From Aquibacillus salsiterrae (GTDB lineage: Bacteria; Bacillota; Bacilli; Bacillales; Amphibacillaceae), in assembly GCF_028416595.1 (NCBI RefSeq), contig NZ_JAMQKC010000019.1, positions 1 through 50,479 of the forward strand: 50,479 bases of DNA. Reading direction: 5' to 3'. Shown here one piece after another: positions 30,514 through 39,411 of the stretch. The notes beneath the pieces are model-generated. The model saw only the letters and a program-made list of their open reading frames with translations. It was not told the DNA's origin and did no database searches. Position 1 is the first letter of the stretch. Each line of letters starts with the position of its first letter. The translations under genes and the position numbers were made by a program.

Positions 30514-31542
30514 TCAATGACAACTTTTATAAATTTCATAAATAAGTTCTTCTGTACTTCCCCATCCAAGACAAGGGTCTGTAATTGATTTACCAAATAC
30601 TATTGGTTCGTCTTGGCGCCCTTCTTCAAGATAAGATTCAATCATAAAGCCGCGAACATATTTGTTAATTTTATCATTCCATTCACGATTAATTAAAATT
30701 TGACGAACGATACGAATTTGTTCTAAATATTGTTTACCAGAGTTATTATGATTCGTATCAATCATGATAAATGGATTTTTAAGCTGCATTTTTTCGTAAA
30801 TTTTAATTGCGTCTAGTAAATTTTCTGTATAATAATTAGGTATACTTTTTCCGTATTCATTTAACCCTCCACGTAGAATTGCATGGGCAAGAGGATTACC
30901 TTCCGTTTCTACTTCCGCGTAATTAAATAGAAAATTTTGTGCATGTTGAGCAGCATAGATACCATTAAACATTACGTTCAAATTACCTGAAGTTGGATTT
31001 TTCATGCCAGTTGGTACATCAATACCACTAGCAACAAATCGATGTTGTTGATTTTCTACACTTCGTGCCCCAATTGCATGGTAGCTTACAAGGTCATCAA
31101 TCAAAGGAAGATTTTCGGGATAAAGCATTTCATCTGCTGTTGTCAAACCAGTCTCAGTAATTACTCGATAATGTAAATCACGAACAGCCTTGATACCGTT
31201 AATCAAGCTAGGATTACCTTTTGAATCTGGCTGGTGGATCAAGCCTTTATATCCATCACCATTGGTACGAGGTTTAGCGGTATATACCCTCATTACAATA
31301 AAAATTTTATTCTTAACTTCCTCTTGTAATTTTGCTAAGCGTCGAGCATATTCAAGAACAGCTTCTTCATTATCAGATGAACAAGGACCAATTACCAAAA
31401 ACAAGCGATCATCTTCACCCTTAATAATTGCATTAAGTTCATTATCCCTTTGTTCCTTATGCTTTAACGTTTCTCCTGATAATTTGCCCAGCTCTTTCAT
31501 TTCTTTAATATTGATTTTAGGGCTTATTTCTTTAAATGTCAT
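30514..31542 (-). CDS. aroF: 3-deoxy-7-phosphoheptulonate (DAHP) synthase, class I-alpha
   Basis: The 342-residue protein matches the AroFGH type: FLVIGPCSSDNEEA, VMRVYTAKPRTNGDGYKGLIHQPD, GARSVENQQHR, PTGMKNPTSGN, AILRGG, IDTNHNNSGK and FGKSITDPCLGW. It joins phosphoenolpyruvate and erythrose 4-phosphate, the first step to chorismate and aromatic amino acids; the Lys, Cys and His in these motifs bind substrate and metal. Bacillus species usually use the class I-beta AroA(G) fused to chorismate mutase, so this type is unusual and may be acquired. ATG at 31542 has AAGGAG 11 bases upstream. No other shikimate genes adjoin and no T-box or trp-like leader is visible. Confidence 0.9.
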   Translation of the reverse strand: MTFKEISPKINIKEMKELGKLSGETLKHKEQRDNELNAIIKGEDDRLFLVIGPCSSDNEEAVLEYARRLAKLQEEVKNKIFIVMRVYTAKPRTNGDGYKGLIHQPDSKGNPSLINGIKAVRDLHYRVITETGLTTADEMLYPENLPLIDDLVSYHAIGARSVENQQHRFVASGIDVPTGMKNPTSGNLNVMFNGIYAAQHAQNFLFNYAEVETEGNPLAHAILRGGLNEYGKSIPNYYTENLLDAIKIYEKMQLKNPFIMIDTNHNNSGKQYLEQIRIVRQILINREWNDKINKYVRGFMIESYLEEGRQDEPIVFGKSITDPCLGWGSTEELIYEIYKSCH

Positions 31543-31720
31543 AATGTTAATACTCCTTTTTATTCATACGCCTCTAAAAATTTATTTTATATTTAAATTG
31601 TTATTATACCTGCAAAATACTATAAGTACAATGTTAAGAATTAATTTCAACATAAAATTCTGAACATTTTTAAAATTATTCAAAATAAATCAATTGCCGA
31701 GAAAATGCTGCAAAGAAGGC

Positions 31721-31768
31721 GTTAGGCACCGTCAAATGGACAAATGTCTTTTTTCGGTGCCTGACTCT
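31721..31768. repeat. Dispersed palindromic repeat, GGACA-core type
   Basis: GTTAGGCACCG / CGGTGCCTGACTC arms around AATGGACAAATGTCTTT. It lies between the DAHP synthase promoter and the next gene's terminator. Confidence 0.7.
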
Positions 31769-31819
31769 AACATTAATGTAAAGGTTCTTAAAAGGGACAA
31801 TCGGTAGTTTTGCAAGAGA

Positions 31820-31862
31820 AAAAAGGCGCGATTATCTGTTAATAGCTGATTGTGCCTTTTTG
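31820..31862 (-). terminator. Terminator of the pRiA4b-like gene (bidirectional)
   Basis: AAAAGGCGCGATTA pairs with a TGATTGTGCCTTTTT arm with G-U pairs; both flanks carry A/T runs. Confidence 0.75.
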
Positions 31863-33221
31863 TTATTCCCAAAAATACTGTTCTGGACCATTTCCTCTTT
31901 TTTCACTTATATAAGGTTTTAGTGGTTCAGTCTCAGTTTCCTCCATTTTTTTCACTGTTACAGTAAATGTCCATTCTGCCCCATAATCGAATAAGTAAAG
32001 AAACCGCTTCCCTAAGCGTAACCCAACGGAACCTATTGTAGTTTCTGCTGCATTCGTATCTCCGGAAATATCATTAGGGGAAACGATACACTCTCTGGAC
32101 CACTTTATTCCATCCATAAAGAAGGAATAAAGATGATCATCATCCAACTGAAATGCCCGTATAATGATATCGTGCAAATCATTCATTGTGTGCTTTGCTG
32201 ATAAAACCACCTTACACCATGAATATTTATCATATGCTACTTTAAATGTGTAGACCCCAGGAGTATAAGCTCGCTCACTTCTAGGAATAGTGTTTCCAAT
32301 CTCACGCTTATCAAAAATATCGGAAAATGCCTGATAAAATGGTGGTAGATTCTCTTCCTCATTAGAGTATGTTTTTGGGTCTTCCACTTCAGGTAATTTT
32401 GACCCGGGTAAAGGATTTACTTCTCCATATTCCCGGCGGAGTGGGAGGTTCCATTCTTCTAAATTTCTAGATTCCAATAACACAGGAACCACTTTTTCAC
32501 CAAAAGGGCTAAGCAAAATATTTTTTACAAAATAATAGCTTTTCTTGCCATAGTGATTGATTCTTTCCTGATCCTTTTCACAATTCCAAATTCCAAACCA
32601 TTCAAAATAAAGGAAGAAATGATGCCAATCAAAGGTTAGGTTAGAAAGCAATGGATTTTCGTCTAGCTGTATTCCGGAACCTAAACTTTCACCAACTAAT
32701 TTTCCGAAAATATCAGGAAGTATATGGTGTACAGCGTTTTTTTTGTTGTCAAGAAGTCTTGACCAATTGACGTCAACCCAAAAAGTTTCCAGCATAAAAA
32801 GGTACTTTTCCGTGTCTGTTAGTTTGGAAAACAAATTCCACCTTTCTGACACTTTTAACTGAGGTTTGGTAGAATTAAGGGAAACCTTCTCCACTAACCG
32901 TCCTGCTAGTGCGATGTAATAGAAAAAATGAATATATGGATAGTATTCCTGCTGGGAGTGCGCTGTTACACCCTCTGCTTTTACGGACATCCGTTCATTG
33001 ATCATTGGCAGGTATTTTCTCGATATATACTCCGACGTCTTGGTGATTTGAACAGAATGTTGCTCTATATAATCTATGAATTCGTTAAAATCTCGCACAA
33101 GGCTGATTGGATAGGATTTTCCATTTTGCTGATTTATTAGTATTTGTTTTGTTTTAGATGTAGCGTCTTTTTTTGATTCGCAAAAGTCATCAAAAAGGCT
33201 ATCCATAGACAGTTGCTCCAT
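31863..33221 (-). CDS. pRiA4b ORF-3-like domain protein
   Basis: About 452 residues. The last 150 residues (YTFKVAYDKYSWCKVVLSAKHTMNDLHDIIIRAFQLDDDHLYSFFM ... GSVGLRLGKRFLYLFDYGAEWTFTVTV) are the plasmid pRiA4b ORF-3-like domain, common in Bacillales. The first 300 residues are a helical domain of unknown function. ATG at 33221 (MEQLSMDSLF) is preceded by GGGGAG 11 bases upstream; an ATG at 33242 is the alternative. It is a cytosolic protein whose role is unknown. Confidence 0.8.
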   Translation of the reverse strand: MEQLSMDSLFDDFCESKKDATSKTKQILINQQNGKSYPISLVRDFNEFIDYIEQHSVQITKTSEYISRKYLPMINERMSVKAEGVTAHSQQEYYPYIHFFYYIALAGRLVEKVSLNSTKPQLKVSERWNLFSKLTDTEKYLFMLETFWVDVNWSRLLDNKKNAVHHILPDIFGKLVGESLGSGIQLDENPLLSNLTFDWHHFFLYFEWFGIWNCEKDQERINHYGKKSYYFVKNILLSPFGEKVVPVLLESRNLEEWNLPLRREYGEVNPLPGSKLPEVEDPKTYSNEEENLPPFYQAFSDIFDKREIGNTIPRSERAYTPGVYTFKVAYDKYSWCKVVLSAKHTMNDLHDIIIRAFQLDDDHLYSFFMDGIKWSRECIVSPNDISGDTNAAETTIGSVGLRLGKRFLYLFDYGAEWTFTVTVKKMEETETEPLKPYISEKRGNGPEQYFWE

Positions 33222-33394
33222 GTTGACTTTCTCTCCCCTCATTCATCTCTAGTAGAATAATACCATAATTGAAAGCAAAGAACAGTTTAAGCAGCAAAAT
33301 TTCAACATAAAATTCTTCAAAAATAAATCATTGCCGAGAAAATGCAGAGAGACAGTTCGAGACTAGTGAAACTAGCGTTGTTTTGTAGAATCTG

Positions 33395-33498
33395 CTTTCC
33401 CTCTTAAAAATCTTTACCTTTCATATATTTTCAAAAACAACCATTGCAAATTTCGCTCAAAAAAGCGGGACACTGTTCCTGTCCCCTTGTCCCACAAG
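33395..33498. repeat. Partial copy of the long dispersed repeat with GGGACA-type hairpin
   Basis: AAATCTTTACC...TATTTTCAAAAACAACCATT...CGCTCAAAAAAGCGGGACAC...CCTTGTCCC matches the right-hand part of the repeats at 37010-37317 and 42150-42440. The final GGGACACTGTTCCTGTCCCC (33468 on) is the palindrome. The gap 33243-33394 holds no gene. Confidence 0.65.
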
Positions 33499-33574
33499 CC
33501 ATGCATATTACTTGATAAATTTAAATCTATACTGGATTATAGGTGAATATATTGTAAATTACTGGAGGAATAGT

Positions 33575-34993
33575 ATGACTTCGAAATTAAATACGAGAGC
33601 TATTATGATTACGTTTATGATTGGTGCCTTTTTTGCCATTTTAAACGAAACATTACTTAATATTGCCTTAACAGAATTGATGGACGTTTTTGCTGTAGAT
33701 GCCCCAACTGTCCAATGGTTGGCTACAGGATTTATGCTAGTAATGGGCGTATTGATGCCTATCTCAGCCTTGTTAATCCAATGGTTCACGACGAGACAGA
33801 TGTTCATCGGTGTCATGACCATCTTTTTAATTGGAACCACCATAGCAGCATCTGCTATTAATTTCCCTATGTTGTTAGCAGGACGGATGACCCAAGCAGT
33901 CGGAACGGGGTTGTTAATACCAGTTATCATGAATGCATTGCTTCTAATGTATCGGCCCGACATTCGCGGAAAGATTATGGGGACGTTTGGCTTGGTTATC
34001 ATGTTTGCACCCGCAATTGGACCTACCTTATCGGGTATCATTGTTGACATGTTAGGTTGGCGTTGGTTATTCATTACCGTTATCCCTTTCGCTGCCTTTT
34101 CTATTTTGTTCGCTATCAAATATCTGGAAAATGTTGGGGAAATTACTCGTCCTAAAGTCGATATACCTTCCATCATCTTATCCTCTATCGGGATTGGGGG
34201 TATTGTCTATGGATTTAGTAGCGCAGGGGAAAATCCTGCAGGTTTTACGTCCGTTAAAATTCTTATGATTATCGCTATCAGTTTACTAAGTTTGCTGTTA
34301 TTTGTGTTACGTCAACTAAAATTAGAGGAACCATTGTTAGATGTTCGTGTCTTCCGTTATAAAAATTATACATTAGGTGTCGCCTTGTTTGTCATTGTCA
34401 TCATGGCGATGTTCGCTTCCGAAATCGTTATGCCCATGTACTTGCAAGGACCACTCGGATTTTCAGCAAAATTGGCAGGATTAGTACTTTTACCTGGTGC
34501 AATATTGAACGGATTGATGTCACCTGTGATGGGTACCTTATTTGATAAGTTTGGACCTAGGAAATTAATGATTCCTGCGACATTTCTTCTGATTGGAGTC
34601 ATGGTATTTTTCAGCAATATCCATCCAGGTATTCCAATTTGGTCATTTATTCTTGTCTACATTGTACTCATGTTGTCCATTTCGGCCATTATGATGCCTG
34701 CCAATACAAATGCGCTCAATGAATTGCCGAAGAAGTTATATCCACATGGAACAGCAATCGCAAACACGCTGCAACCAATTAGTGGAGCGCTTGGTGTTTC
34801 TATTTTCGTAAGTATCATGAGCCAAGGCCAGGATAGTTATCTGGCAAAACAAACCAAGCCAATCACAGAAAAAATTGCAAACGAAGCAATGACTCAAGGG
34901 ATCCATGACGCCTATTGGTTCGCATTAGCTTTATGCATCGGAGCATTCTTCATCACTTTATTCATCAAAAGAGCCATCGCGCCAGACTTTTAG
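33575..34993 (+). CDS. MFS multidrug transporter, DHA2 (EmrB/QacA) type
   Basis: The 472-residue protein has about 14 membrane helices and DHA2 motifs: FFAILNETLLNIALTEL (helix 1), WLATGFMLVMGVLMP, LAGRMTQAVGTGLLIPV (motif C-like: GPTLSGIIVDMLGWRW). It exports drugs or solutes by proton exchange. ATG at 33575 has GGAGG 7 bases upstream; a longer frame from 33512 lacks one. A GGGACA-type hairpin directly after the stop codon may end the transcript. Confidence 0.9.
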   Translation: MTSKLNTRAIMITFMIGAFFAILNETLLNIALTELMDVFAVDAPTVQWLATGFMLVMGVLMPISALLIQWFTTRQMFIGVMTIFLIGTTIAASAINFPMLLAGRMTQAVGTGLLIPVIMNALLLMYRPDIRGKIMGTFGLVIMFAPAIGPTLSGIIVDMLGWRWLFITVIPFAAFSILFAIKYLENVGEITRPKVDIPSIILSSIGIGGIVYGFSSAGENPAGFTSVKILMIIAISLLSLLLFVLRQLKLEEPLLDVRVFRYKNYTLGVALFVIVIMAMFASEIVMPMYLQGPLGFSAKLAGLVLLPGAILNGLMSPVMGTLFDKFGPRKLMIPATFLLIGVMVFFSNIHPGIPIWSFILVYIVLMLSISAIMMPANTNALNELPKKLYPHGTAIANTLQPISGALGVSIFVSIMSQGQDSYLAKQTKPITEKIANEAMTQGIHDAYWFALALCIGAFFITLFIKRAIAPDF

Positions 34994-35026
34994 GGACATG
35001 GGGACAGGATTCGTGTCCCTTTTTTA
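34994..35026. repeat. GGGACA-type palindrome acting as a terminator
   Basis: GGGACATGGGGACAGGATTC then GTGTCCC and six T. The same unit recurs exactly at 42092-42122, and in shorter forms at 37287, 37863 and 42410. Confidence 0.7.
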
Positions 35027-35136
35027 ATAGGCTCTGTTAACGTTTAATGTTGATAAATAGTGCAAAAAAGCAAAACTATCAATTTTATGGAATTTTTGCA
35101 TTGGTATTATTGGCCTATTCAACTCGTTGAATAGTG

Positions 35137-35914
35137 TTATTCTTCTTTAACAAACTTTAAATTTTCATCGTCCCAAAAGTACCTTAATTGATTTGTCTCT
35201 TTATTTTTTGAAACTACTTTTTCATCTTCATCTACAAGTATTTAAGTATTTCTTCGGAAGTATGATTAACAATTATTTGAGTTGTTTCTTCATTAGAAAA
35301 CTGTTACTGGTATGTCGGCATCATCAAATAAGTACCGTAACTATAGAAATATTCCATTATTCCCTCTTCATCACTTAATCGGGAATCGTTACTAATCGTT
35401 TGATATCCCAAATGTCATGGACTGAATCATCATTTAGCATAAGCAAGTTAACCCATTGACCAGAAGCAGACCATGAAGCGCCGTATGATTTAACTTCAAT
35501 TAAACCTTTTTCGAATACGTATTCCCCGATATATTTGATAGATTCAATTCGCTCTCTGAAAGATTCTACATATATCGGATTTCTGTCTGCATCGAACACC
35601 GTCAATATTGGTAGTTCGGTGTTAGGTAGAGTATTCAGTCCATACAATATAAAAACCTTGATTTACTTTTAACTGTTGCAGTTTTAGTTCACCAATTATT
35701 GAATCCGATAACTGAAAATCAGGCTTTAACTGTTTAACTGCTTGTAAGAAATCTTCGTTCGTAATATTTGAATCGACTACTTCAGTGTTTTGGTTAATTT
35801 CCTCGTTATTTTCATCATCTAATTTTCCAGTTGTAGAATTATTGATTTGGTTGACTATCGTTTTCTGCACTACAACCAATTACCGCTATACTTAAAAGAA
35901 CTACAATCCCAATC
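35137..35914 (-). pseudogene. Lipoprotein gene disrupted by a mobile element (main part)
   Basis: On the minus strand the frame opens inside a signal peptide (GIVVLLSIAVIGCSAEN, lipobox VIGC) and continues through NSTTGKLDDENNEEINQN, DFLQAVKQLKPDFQLSDS, GFYIVWTEYST, PILTVFDADRNPIYVES and WVNLLMLNDD to VDEDEKVVSKNKE and a stop at 35137. It needs at least three frame corrections (near 35855, 35635, 35380) and has one in-frame stop. Its first nine codons lie beyond the element at 36903-36928. Once the insertion is removed, the signal peptide and ribosome binding site are perfect. The protein would have been a surface lipoprotein of unknown role. Confidence 0.8.
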
Positions 35915-35960
35915 TAACGGGTTCAGTTCTAGGAGAGAAAACAGTAAATAACACACCAAA

Positions 35961-35998
35961 TAGGAGTACAAATCGCATAGCGTTTTGTACTCCTACTT
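35961..35998. terminator. Hairpin inside the element
   Basis: TAGGAGTACAAA pairs perfectly with TTTGTACTCCTA, then CTTTTATT. It probably blocks transcription entering the element from the left. The rest of 35999-36330 is the upstream region of the passenger gene, with TTAAAATATAG-like promoter sequence near 36202. Confidence 0.6.
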
Positions 35999-36330
35999 TT
36001 ATTGATATAACAACATTTATTAGTTTTTAACACCTGAATTCACATTACAAATAGCAACCTTTTTAACAAAGGTACATAGATTTATGTACAGCTTGAAATT
36101 AAGGTGCTAAAACGAGTGTTAAATGCTATGTTACTTTAAACGTCATTTATGATGCTAATAGTGAGTTGGTCCTGTTTATAAAAGGCTTTTTGGGATTTTA
36201 TGTTAAAATATAGATAGAGAAACAGAACGAGCTTGTTCAACTAACTAGCAGGTTAATGAAAGAAAGTACATCAAAATTTAATGGAACAAATATCAAAGTA
36301 GTTCGTCTAATTTATAAGGGAGTGATGATA

Positions 36331-36723
36331 TTGAAAAGGTTAAACTTTTTTATACTGAGTTTAGTATTTGTAACGCTTTTAACTGGTTGTGGTAACAGTT
36401 CAGGCAACGGGATGGAAGAGAATGAAGTAAGGGATTTAGAAGAAAATATTGTAGAGGAAACAGGAATAGTAAGTCTTGTCAAGGATGACGGTAGAGTTCA
36501 AGTCCTTCTTATTCCAAATGTTACAAAAGAACAAATTGAAGGAAAAGATGAAAGGCAAATAAATAATTTAGCACAGAAAAATAATGGTGCTTGGTATAGT
36601 ATAAAAGAGGGAAGGTTTGAAGTGGGACAGGAAGTAAAAGTTTATTATAATGCAAACCAAGAACAGCTTGATTCCAACCCACCCCAAAGAGGTGCAGAGA
36701 AAATTGAAGTTATAGAAGAATAG
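36331..36723 (+). CDS. Passenger lipoprotein (DUF3221/YobA-like)
   Basis: The 130-residue precursor has a lipoprotein signal (LKRLNFFILSLVFVTLLTGC, lipobox LTGC), then a Gly/Asn/Glu-rich linker and a small beta domain (GIVSLVKDDGRVQVLLIPN ... GQEVKVYYNANQEQLDSNPPQRGAEKIEVI) like the DUF3221/YobA family. TTG at 36331 is chosen because GGGAG lies 8 bases upstream; ATG at 36325 is only 2 bases from it. It is the only gene in the mobile element, which suggests it confers the benefit that keeps the element. A GTTCAACTAAC repeat flanks it (36235 and 36723). Confidence 0.75.
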   Translation: MKRLNFFILSLVFVTLLTGCGNSSGNGMEENEVRDLEENIVEETGIVSLVKDDGRVQVLLIPNVTKEQIEGKDERQINNLAQKNNGAWYSIKEGRFEVGQEVKVYYNANQEQLDSNPPQRGAEKIEVIEE

Positions 36724-36770
36724 TTCAACTAACGGGTGCTTATGTTTAACAAGAAAATAAAGAATACGAT

Positions 36771-36801
36771 AAAAACGCCCAGAATTTTTCTGAGCGTTTT
36801 T
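36771..36801 (+). terminator. Terminator of the passenger lipoprotein gene
   Basis: AAAAACGCCCAGAA pairs with TTCTGAGCGTTTTT. Confidence 0.85.
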
Positions 36802-36902
36802 GTTTGCTGTTTGTGCTGCGAAATACAGTTCGGAATGTATGCTAATCATTGTGTTATTTCTAATGTTATTAGCATTTTTCTCTCCCGAAACTGAACCCGT
36901 TA

Positions 36903-36928
36903 ATCCCAATCAATAGTGTTTTTTTCAA
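36903..36928 (-). pseudogene. 5' end of the disrupted lipoprotein gene
   Basis: TTG at 36928 with GGAGG 7 bases upstream encodes MKKTLLIG, which continues at 35914 once one copy of the 9-bp duplication and the element are removed, giving a classic lipoprotein signal. Confidence 0.8.
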
Positions 36929-37009
36929 TATAATTCCTCCCATGTAAACCTTGATGATAACTCAATTGTAACAAATAAGTTAAACGAAACAATTAGTGTA
37001 TTATGCCGG

Positions 37010-37317
37010 GTCTTGCAAGGCGCCTCGCGCTTTTCTGATGAGCAAAATAGGTATATGTTTCTATTCTACTATTAAGGCTTGCAGGTAGGCATAGCCTGTA
37101 TCTCGTTTTTATCAAATATCGATTTTTGGAAATATGCTCCATGCACTATAGTAGTAATGTTGGAACTCGTGTGGAATTGACTAAATTGATTGGGTTTGAT
37201 TACTATTTCAACAGATAAATCTTTCCCTGTTATATATTCTTATATTTTCAAAAACAACCAATTTGTCATATTTCGCTCAAAAAAGTGGGACACCTTTCCT
37301 GTCCCCATGTCCCCTTT
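37010..37317. repeat. Long dispersed repeat (about 300 bp), copy 1
   Basis: The order is a CTTGCAAGGCGCC-CGCGCTTTTC block, AAGGCTTGCAGGTAGGCATA, TATCAAATATCGATTTTTGGAA, AATCTTTCCCTGTT, AAAAACAACC, CGCTCAAAAAAGTGGGACAC and the CCTGTCCCCATGTCCC palindrome. The same order recurs at 42150-42440. No gene is in it. The gap 37318-37737 holds a weak minus-strand terminator-like hairpin (37325-37362) after a 20-codon tail fragment, otherwise nothing. Confidence 0.7.
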
Positions 37318-37737
37318 TTCGCAAAAAAAGACAAGGGCTCGTTTTGCCCCTGCCTTTTGCAGGAAGGTTGAAATACTTTGGTGAGTTACTTAAACCATTC
37401 TGTAGCATTGTCCATTGCTAACACCTCATTTAAAGGATTCGCTAATGACTACTACTACATTTCACTTGTTTGTCGGATCACCAACACCCCATTTTCATGA
37501 AGAAATGTGATTCCTACCTTAACCTCAATTTAGTTAAAGTTTATCCAAGTTGTTTTTCACTGACACCTCATTTATTTCTGTTTTCCTTCCTACATGTATT
37601 AGGATATCCAATTAATTTGAGATTATACTCGCTAATATGGTGTCGTATCCTGTCGAAAAACAAATTGGATATTATTCCATGTTAAGTGGACACGAAAAGT
37701 ATTAGTTAATTGATAGGGTTGCAAAGTTAATATCTTG

Positions 37738-37850
37738 ACTTAATTCCATCTAAGAGCATTTCCTCTTTGCGAGGAGATTGACCATACCAACCACTTTAAT
37801 CCGCACAAGAACAAATCTCTTTCAATAGGGTCTGACACCGATTTCCCTGC
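37738..37850. repeat. Diverged dispersed repeat, copy 2 (partner at 12680-12830)
   Basis: It shares GAGATTGACCAT, CCGCACAAGAACAAAT and AGGGTCTGACACCGATTTCC with the other copy. It abuts the GGGACA palindrome at 37863. Confidence 0.5.
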
Positions 37851-37862
37851 TCAAATGTGGGA

Positions 37863-37893
37863 TGTGGGACACCTTTCCTGTCCCCATGTCCCC
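37863..37893. repeat. GGGACA-type palindrome at a gene break
   Basis: GGGACACCTTTCCTGTCCCC then ATGTCCCCCC. It ends exactly where the PAS reading frame is cut. Confidence 0.7.
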
Positions 37894-38072
37894 CCCATCA
37901 GCACTTCTCTTGATTTTGCAAAAAAGTCTTCTGCCGCCTTATTTACAAACCTAAATTCCCAGTTCGTATTTAAAAAATAATATCCGTCCGAAATATGTTC
38001 TAACACTTCTAATGTATTGTTTCTTATCTCAGAATCAGAATAATTAACTAGGTTCTCTTGTTTACTACTCAA
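37888..38072 (-). pseudogene. PAS-domain protein fragment cut by a repeat
   Basis: TTG at 38072 follows GGAGGAGTGATATA and encodes about 60 codons of a PAS domain (LEVLEHISDGYYFLN, NWEFRFVNKAAEDFF, SREVLMG), the sensory start of histidine kinases and diguanylate-type regulators. After MG the frame runs into the GGGACA palindrome, and the rest of the gene is gone. The original output domain cannot be known. Confidence 0.75.
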
Positions 38073-38369
38073 TATATCACTCCTCCACATACTATAAATT
38101 AATATATAAAAGGATAATAGTGATTTAAAATCCAAAGTTCTATATTTAACCTACTATCCTTATCATAACACACACTAAATGAAATTACCGTGATTATAAA
38201 AAAATAAGCAATTCCGAAACGTAAAGCCTTTCAACTATTCCTGCACTTTAGAACTTAGCCATGTTTTCTATGGACGACCTCCATAAATTGTGTATTCAAA
38301 TCTATAATTGCTAGGAAGTGTCAATTAGGTGCTTCTTCAGAATGACTTTCACTGATTTTTTGCACGCAA

Positions 38370-38407
38370 AAATCCCACTAATAGCTTGATTACTAATAGC
38401 GGGATTT
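38370..38407. terminator. Hairpin, possibly bidirectional terminator
   Basis: AAATCCCACTA pairs with TAGCGGGATTT (one G-U). The gap 38136-38610 has no gene; a degenerate GGACA-type repeat lies at about 38485-38540. Confidence 0.45.
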
Positions 38408-38610
38408 AATTTATGTTGCATTGCATTAGTGCCTAGTAATCCTTACAATCTCACTTTACGTTGCAAATCCAGTCCTTTTATTACGAAAAAAAGACGACCA
38501 CTCGTGGACATTTCTTACATGGAGGGTCTTATCCCATCATTAAGCGTTCCAAAATATAAAATTGTTGGTCTTTTTCAGATGGTGTGGAGACTTTCTAATA
38601 ACTTATCCCA

Positions 38611-39057
38611 TTACTTGCGCGAAAACCCTTCTTGCTCTAGATAACTGGCAGCTCCTTTATATGTAGGAAAGGTTCCATCCAAGATGTCTTCTGCATATAC
38701 GTTCCACAGGTCAAAATCATGGACAAGTCTTAGCTCTTGTTTCTCCTTATTAATCCAAATCTCTTCAAACGTAGATTCTGACAGGGATTCAATCGACTCC
38801 TTAATAATGCTACGAAGCTGTTGTTCTGTGAAATCCCGTATATTAACCATGCCTTTATGGTCAGTTAAGTAGTTTTTATTTTCAATCAGTTCTGCGTAAA
38901 CAAACCCATTCCCATTCGGATGTAGATGATAGACTACGATCGTTTTATCCTGGATACTTTCTTCATAATGGAAATTGACGCGACCAAGTGACACATCTTT
39001 TCGTTGTACCTCTGAAAAGGATTCAATTATCTCTAACTTTTCTTCAAATGTAAGCAT
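38611..39057 (-). CDS. Conserved hypothetical protein
   Basis: The 148-residue soluble protein (MLTFEEKLEIIESFSEVQRKDVSLGRVNFHYEES ... NGNGFVYAELI ... VNIRDFTEQQLRSIIKESIESL ... AASYLEQEGFSRK) belongs to a Bacillaceae-restricted type I cannot name. The first half reads as mixed alpha/beta, the second as helical. ATG at 39057 has CGGAGGAA upstream. It is monocistronic. Confidence 0.7.
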   Translation of the reverse strand: MLTFEEKLEIIESFSEVQRKDVSLGRVNFHYEESIQDKTIVVYHLHPNGNGFVYAELIENKNYLTDHKGMVNIRDFTEQQLRSIIKESIESLSESTFEEIWINKEKQELRLVHDFDLWNVYAEDILDGTFPTYKGAASYLEQEGFSRK

Positions 39058-39161
39058 GTGTTCCTCCGATAATAAGTATTTATTAGTGTCATTTTATAGT
39101 ATAACACGTGCAAGCAAAAATACGCATGTATGTATTATGTGAAAATGGATAGGAGTAAAAA

Positions 39162-39211
39162 GGGGTCGGGTTCCACTCCTGGACACTTGTCCATATTGAT
39201 AATCAGACCCC
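39162..39211. repeat. Dispersed palindromic repeat, GGACA-core type
   Basis: GGGGTC / GACCCC ends and a TGGACACTTGTCCA centre; the intermediate arms pair poorly. A weaker copy (GTGGACAGTCGTCC) is at 39306-39352. No gene lies in 39058-39379. Confidence 0.65.
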
Positions 39212-39379
39212 TTCAACTCTTTATTTATCTTCCCTTAACATATATTCCAAAACCCTACCTGATACTATTATGGCTGTACTACTATACAACAACCTTGAAA
39301 TTCTACTCGACCTCACCGTGGACAGTCGTCCTTTTGTAGCACTTGGTGTTTCTCGAGGATTTCTGTATCCTATAAAATA

Positions 39380-39404
39380 GAGAGGATCCCAACGGTATCC
39401 TCTC
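39380..39404 (-). terminator. Terminator of the betaine-binding protein gene
   Basis: GAGAGGAT pairs with ATCCTCTC, then TATTTTATA on the minus strand, 8 bases after the stop codon. Confidence 0.75.
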
Positions 39405-39411
39405 CATTTCG

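Larger units (their letters stand above)
35906..36911. mobile_element. Non-autonomous transposable element carrying a lipoprotein gene
   Basis: The element proper is 35915-36902 (988 bp). Both ends begin TAACGGGTTCAGTT and continue inward with matching sequence to about 26 bp (about three mismatches). ATCCCAATC is duplicated on both sides (35906-35914 and 36903-36911), a 9-bp target-site duplication. It holds one lipoprotein gene and no transposase, so it needs one in trans. Size and passenger gene resemble the mobile insertion cassettes (MICs) tied to IS231/IS4 in Bacillus cereus (9-12 bp duplications), an analogy only. It has split the lipoprotein gene of 35137-36928. Confidence 0.85.

Noticed and set aside
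37386-37440. Minus-strand tail ending AMDNATEWFK with a stop and a terminator-like hairpin
   Set aside because: Too short (about 20 codons) and unrecognised; only mentioned as a possible gene remnant.
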